A stretch of DNA of 64,000 nucleotides, taken from Burkholderia sp. Bp9143. Its GTDB lineage: Bacteria; Pseudomonadota; Gammaproteobacteria; Burkholderiales; Burkholderiaceae. Under the pieces are notes generated by a model. It made no database searches. It was not told the origin of the DNA and saw nothing but the letters and a program-made list of their open reading frames with translations. This document shows positions 62,690 through 64,000 of this stretch, in pieces; the first letter of the stretch is position 1; each line of letters begins with the position of its first letter. The DNA is taken from contig NZ_QTPO01000050.1 in assembly GCF_003853645.1 (NCBI RefSeq), forward strand, positions 1 through 64,000, in the 5' to 3' direction. Both the position numbers and the translations under genes were made by a program.

Positions 62690-63224
62690 GGATAAAACAA
62701 GGACCGCGCGCTTCCGATAGGCGACGTGGTGGCTTCGGGCCCAGCTTTTCTCGAATCGGGCGGGATATTGCGCTGCGATCGCTATGGAATTTAGTGTGCG
62801 TTTATGTGTGGCGGAGCTGACCAACTGTGAACGAGAAAAAATCCCATTTGTCGCTTCATTTCGAATTTTTTTATCTCGGATTCGTGGCTAATATGATGCG
62901 CATCGACCACTAGAAAAATGTGCTTCGGATCAACCCCGCATAAGGAACGACGCCCGCGAGCTTGGGGAATACTTACAATAAAAGATATAAGGCGGCGAGC
63001 CGCTCGCGGCGGGATTGTTGGCCATGTCTCATAAGGCGCGAGTACATGCTTTCTGCGGTAACTGTACAGGTTTGAGGGCCGGGCGGAGACTTTGCACGTT
63101 GCATTGAATTTTCGAGAGAAGAATAGGCCGGTCCTCAAAACGCGGATCGGGTCCGCAGAAGCAAGGTGAGTATCAGAGCGGAGGTGGGCCGCTCGCGGGC
63201 TGATCAATTCGAGGAGGCAGATTC
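62690..63224. other. Island DNA without a recognised gene
   Basis: About 535 nt of mixed composition. A 138-codon open frame on the minus strand (62791-63207) has no recognisable domain and no good ribosome site, so I do not call it. No dyad, terminator or repeat of note. Confidence 0.4.
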
Positions 63225-63375
63225 ATGAGTGACCTTAAAAAGGAGACGTTGTTCGTGGCGCTTTCATTTCACAACCTTGGGGGAGAAGGTTACTTTAGAA
63301 AGGACTGGCGAGTTGGTTGCTGCGCCTATAACCGTCTATAAGGTCTCGGGCGGTAACCTTAATCTGATCCACTAA
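63225..63375 (+). pseudogene. Small ORF apparently frameshifted at a G5 run
   Basis: ATG 63225 has a strong GAGGAGG site. As written it encodes 38 residues (MSDLKKETLFVALSFHNLGG) and stops at 63341. Removing one G from the G5 run at 63279-63283 instead gives a 49-residue protein continuing LGEKVTLERTGELVAAPITV, then YKVSGGNLNLIH, and stopping at 63375. The second version looks more protein-like. It could be a decayed gene, a sequencing error or a slippage site. I do not recognise the family. Confidence 0.4.
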
Positions 63376-63457
63376 GACCTTTTTCAGTGAACGCGCAGCC
63401 GCGGCCGCCGTTCCTGTGTGCATGCAACGCGAAAGCGGCTAACGGAGTGGGAGAGAC

Positions 63458-64000
63458 ATGGACATCTTCGTCCAACAAATCTTGAATGGGCTGGTGCTTG
63501 GCAGCATCTACGCCATCATCGCACTGGGCTACACCATGGTGTACGGGATTCTGGGCATCATCAACTTCGCGCATGGCGACGTGCTCATGGTGGGCGCCAT
63601 GGTCGCGCTCTCCGTGATCAACGTGCTCCACAATCACTTCCCGGGCCTCGGGAGCATCCCCACGCTGTGCATTGCGCTCGCGGTTGCCGCGGTCGTCTGT
63701 GCGGTCGTCGGGTACACGATCGAAAAGGTCGCGTACCGGCCGCTGCGCCGCGCGCCGCGCCTCGCCCCGCTGATCACCGCGATCGGCGTGTCGATCCTGC
63801 TGCAGACGCTCGCCATGATCATCTGGGGCCGCAATCCGCTCGCGTTCCCCCAGCTCATCTCGACCGATCCGATCAACGTGATCAAGGCCACCGACACGAC
63901 ACCCGGCGCCGTGATCTCGGTGACCGAAATCGTGATCATCGCGGTGGCGTTCATCGTGATGGGCGGCCTGCTGCTGCTCGTGCACAAGACCAAGCTCGGC
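63458..64000 (+). CDS. livH: Branched-chain amino-acid ABC transporter permease LivH (partial)
   Basis: The open frame runs from ATG 63458 (GGGAGAGAC upstream) to the end of the window, 181 codons without a stop. The start MDIFVQQILNGLVLGSIYAI, then GYTMVYGILGIINFAHGDVL and EKVAYRPLRRAPRLAPLITA, is the LivH signature. LivH forms the inner-membrane channel with LivM. The DNA is GC-rich again, marking the return to ordinary chromosome. livM, livG, livF and a binding protein would be expected next, outside the window. Confidence 0.95.
   Translation, partial: MDIFVQQILNGLVLGSIYAIIALGYTMVYGILGIINFAHGDVLMVGAMVALSVINVLHNHFPGLGSIPTLCIALAVAAVVCAVVGYTIEKVAYRPLRRAPRLAPLITAIGVSILLQTLAMIIWGRNPLAFPQLISTDPINVIKATDTTPGAVISVTEIVIIAVAFIVMGGLLLLVHKTKLG

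Noticed and set aside
62791-63207. 138-codon open frame on the minus strand in the island
   Set aside because: No recognisable domain or ribosome site, and composition typical of non-coding island DNA.
63342-63457. Second copy of the tRNA-Leu 3' end (attR) before livH
   Set aside because: Looked for the GGTTCGAGTCCGGT and CCCCGGCACCA segments by eye near the return to GC-rich DNA and found no match, so the island's right border is not defined.

Overview
The window looks like a chromosome segment of a Burkholderia-type betaproteobacterium. The coding DNA is strongly GC-rich, genes are close-packed in short operons with clear Shine-Dalgarno sites, and the gene families present (RecBCD, MXKDX repeat protein, PhoX, a TPP-riboswitch-controlled thiC, HutC-like and LacI-like operators) fit that group. 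This is an inference from content; no rRNA gene is present to confirm it. The window opens in the last codons of a cytochrome c biogenesis gene and ends inside livH.

Region 1 (about 0.9-16 kb) is the main accessory system. A lytic transglycosylase, two paralogous NarL/FixJ-type response regulators, a soluble PAS histidine kinase and a SCO-like copper/thiol protein precede an 11-gene run. That run encodes a GspG-like pseudopilin, GspF, GspE, PilM/N/O/P-like assembly proteins, a TPR-secretin lipoprotein and three more pseudopilins. The mix of type II secretion and type IV pilus parts suggests a non-canonical secretion or pilus machine with its own regulatory module. No prepilin peptidase and no retraction ATPase are encoded here.

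Region 2 (16-31 kb) is a set of transport and regulation units. It holds a Tat-type PhoX phosphatase, an ammonium transporter with a sigma-54 promoter and an NtrC-like site, an Rrf2 regulator with its oxidoreductase partner and matching operators, an Lrp regulator, an FbpABC iron(III) importer behind a Fur-box promoter, an amino-acid permease behind a perfect HutC-like palindrome, and a YccS/FUSC membrane protein.

Region 3 (31-58 kb) is mostly housekeeping. It holds recC-recB-recD-arfB, an EAL phosphodiesterase, two EamA exporters, small lipoproteins, thiC with its TPP riboswitch, an MXKDX/cytochrome b/molybdopterin oxidoreductase operon, an MFS exporter, and a phosphonate/phosphodiester-type ABC importer with a GpdQ-like phosphodiesterase and a LacI regulator.

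Region 4 (58.4-63.4 kb) is an integration hot spot. A tRNA-Leu(UAA) gene is split by a group I intron of about 264 nt inside the anticodon. Directly downstream are GGGGGCA arm-type repeats, what looks like the first codons of a P4-type integrase, and remnants of IS110 and IS21 elements. Beyond these lies visibly AT-richer DNA carrying an intact cystathionine beta-lyase-like gene, an Lrp/AsnC regulator, and a mosaic of broken genes (response regulator, M20 amidohydrolase, a second lyase copy, a frameshifted small ORF). GC-rich chromosomal coding resumes at livH.
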